Below, one piece after another: positions 63,375 to 64,000 of a stretch of 64,000 nt of DNA. The notes below the pieces were generated by a model. That model made no database searches and was not told where the DNA came from. It worked only from the letters and a program-made list of their open reading frames with translations. Made by a program: the position numbers and the translations under genes. How positions within the stretch are numbered: position 1 is the first letter of the stretch; the number at the start of each line of letters is the position of its first letter. This DNA comes from PLGF01 sp052139695 (GTDB lineage: Bacteria; Verrucomicrobiota; Verrucomicrobiia; Limisphaerales; Palsa-1400), in NCBI GenBank assembly GCA_052139695.1, contig JBKQWF010000320.1, forward strand, positions 1 to 64,000, given 5' to 3'.

Positions 63375-63539
63375 TTAAACGGAGGCTTCGCCGGACCAAT
63401 CTCCCAGGCGCAAGAACTCCCGTATTTTACGGCGTTCGTAGCGATTTTTTTGGGCTTTGGCCGGACGGCCATCGGACTGACGGAAGGGATGTTTTGTATT
63501 GCGGACAGTTTCTTGAATCAGATTCAAGGTCTTTGTCAT
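63375..63539 (-). CDS. Unrecognised 54-residue basic protein
   Basis: Translating the minus strand from the ATG at 63539 gives 54 residues: MTKTLNLIQETVRNTKHPF, then RQSDGRPAKAQKNRYERRK and IREFLRLGDWSGEASV. It is rich in Lys and Arg, with a helical central part. It is not a ribosomal protein I can identify. It starts 9 bases after the prmA stop and is followed by a strong terminator, both consistent with a real gene ending that transcript. Confidence 0.6.
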   Translation of the reverse strand: MTKTLNLIQETVRNTKHPFRQSDGRPAKAQKNRYERRKIREFLRLGDWSGEASV

Positions 63540-63548
63540 AGTATTCCT

Positions 63549-64000
63549 TCATTCCTTGGCAGCGGAACTCCGGTGACTCGCAGACCCCGCTGGCAAGTGG
63601 GCAATACGCCCTGATTTCCACTCTCTACGTACCCTAGTTTTCTCAAAAGTCAAGTTACTTTCACTAAACTTTTGCCTTATTTTTGCAAATTCCCGACCTA
63701 ATATACCGGCCACAACCAATTTTCCCCCAGGCTTTAATACTTGGCACAGGACTTTCACCTGTGCGAGCAGCAAGTCGCACGCCAAATTCGCACATACGAA
63801 ATCGTATTGGCCACGCGCCCATTGCGGCATCCGGCCCAATTCACCGCGCCCCAGGCGAATTTTGACTTTATTCCTCTTGACGTTTTGGCGGCTGACCCGC
63901 AGGGATTCCGGGTCAAAATCAAAGGCGACGACAGGCCCGTAGCCGAGCTTGGCGGCGGCGATGGCCAGGATGCCGGAACCGGTGCCGATGTCCAAACATG
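63549..64000 (-). CDS. prmA: PrmA-type ribosomal protein L11 methyltransferase (5' part outside the window)
   Basis: The frame runs off the right edge, leaving about 150 residues of the C-terminal part. The SAM motif CLDIGTGSGILAIAAAKLGYG is followed by VVAFDFDPESLRVSRQN, YDFVCANLACDLLLA (the NL motif of this family) and LKPGGKLVVAGIL. PrmA methylates lysines and the N-terminus of ribosomal protein L11. Other class I methyltransferases share parts of this pattern, so the N-terminal substrate domain outside the window would settle it. Confidence 0.8.
   Translation of the reverse strand, partial: CLDIGTGSGILAIAAAKLGYGPVVAFDFDPESLRVSRQNVKRNKVKIRLGRGELGRMPQWARGQYDFVCANLACDLLLAQVKVLCQVLKPGGKLVVAGILGREFAKIRQKFSESNLTFEKTRVRREWKSGRIAHLPAGSASHRSSAAKE

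Noticed and set aside
1..64000. CRISPR array, prophage, integron or intact transposase
   Set aside because: No regularly spaced repeats and no phage, integrase or transposase genes are visible in the window.

Overview
The window looks like a soil or freshwater Verrucomicrobiota chromosome (Pedosphaera/Limisphaerales-like; inferred from gene content, not from a marker gene). Pointers are a DUF1592/DUF1552 gene pair, a large PVC-type heme-binding CxxCH protein with HEAT-like repeats, giant secreted LamG/Ig/lectin proteins, DUF6600 and DUF1648 proteins, a GH92-malectin enzyme, an S46 peptidase and hopanoid radical-SAM genes. It is mostly ordinary chromosome, with one tRNA and no rRNA, CRISPR array, prophage or intact insertion sequence.

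Layout. 0-4.3 kb: secreted sugar-phosphate isomerase-like protein, then a small lipoprotein and hpnH-hpnJ (hopanoid side chain). 4.5-16.7 kb: DUF362 protein, M13 metallopeptidase, DUF1592-DUF1552 operon, YfhO membrane protein and sulfotransferase. 16.9-19.5 kb: bioB, M14-like peptidase, lepB. 19.5-27 kb (mainly minus strand): hemA lacking its dimerisation domain, ccsA/hemX, GH43-like lipoprotein, tRNA-Val, trmL-truA-ruvX, a frameshifted Uma2 gene, hemL and a DUF192 lipoprotein. 27-37.4 kb: secreted protein joining an STN-like domain to a subtilisin-like domain, a 1669-residue lectin/LamG/Ig protein, a tiny DUF3309 protein and a 1067-residue LamG protein.

37.9-44.3 kb is the most coherent metabolic island: OPA-type MFS transporter, phnW, phnA, phnY and a class III PLP enzyme best read as pbfA, all tightly spaced or overlapping. 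Together they would import 2-aminoethylphosphonate (and its 1-hydroxy derivative), convert it through phosphonoacetaldehyde and phosphonoacetate, and release acetate, ammonia and phosphate. A terminator-like hairpin follows.

44.3-64 kb: PVC heme protein, a GntR/DUF1648 pair with a palindrome overlapping its promoter, a secreted amidohydrolase, GH92 enzyme, a gene-poor degenerate stretch (53.3-54.8 kb) with a remnant-like small gene and GC palindromes, YyaL-like thioredoxin protein with an overlapping amidohydrolase, hpf, orphan parA, DUF6600 protein, S46 peptidase, an unrecognised 54-residue basic protein, and prmA cut by the right edge.
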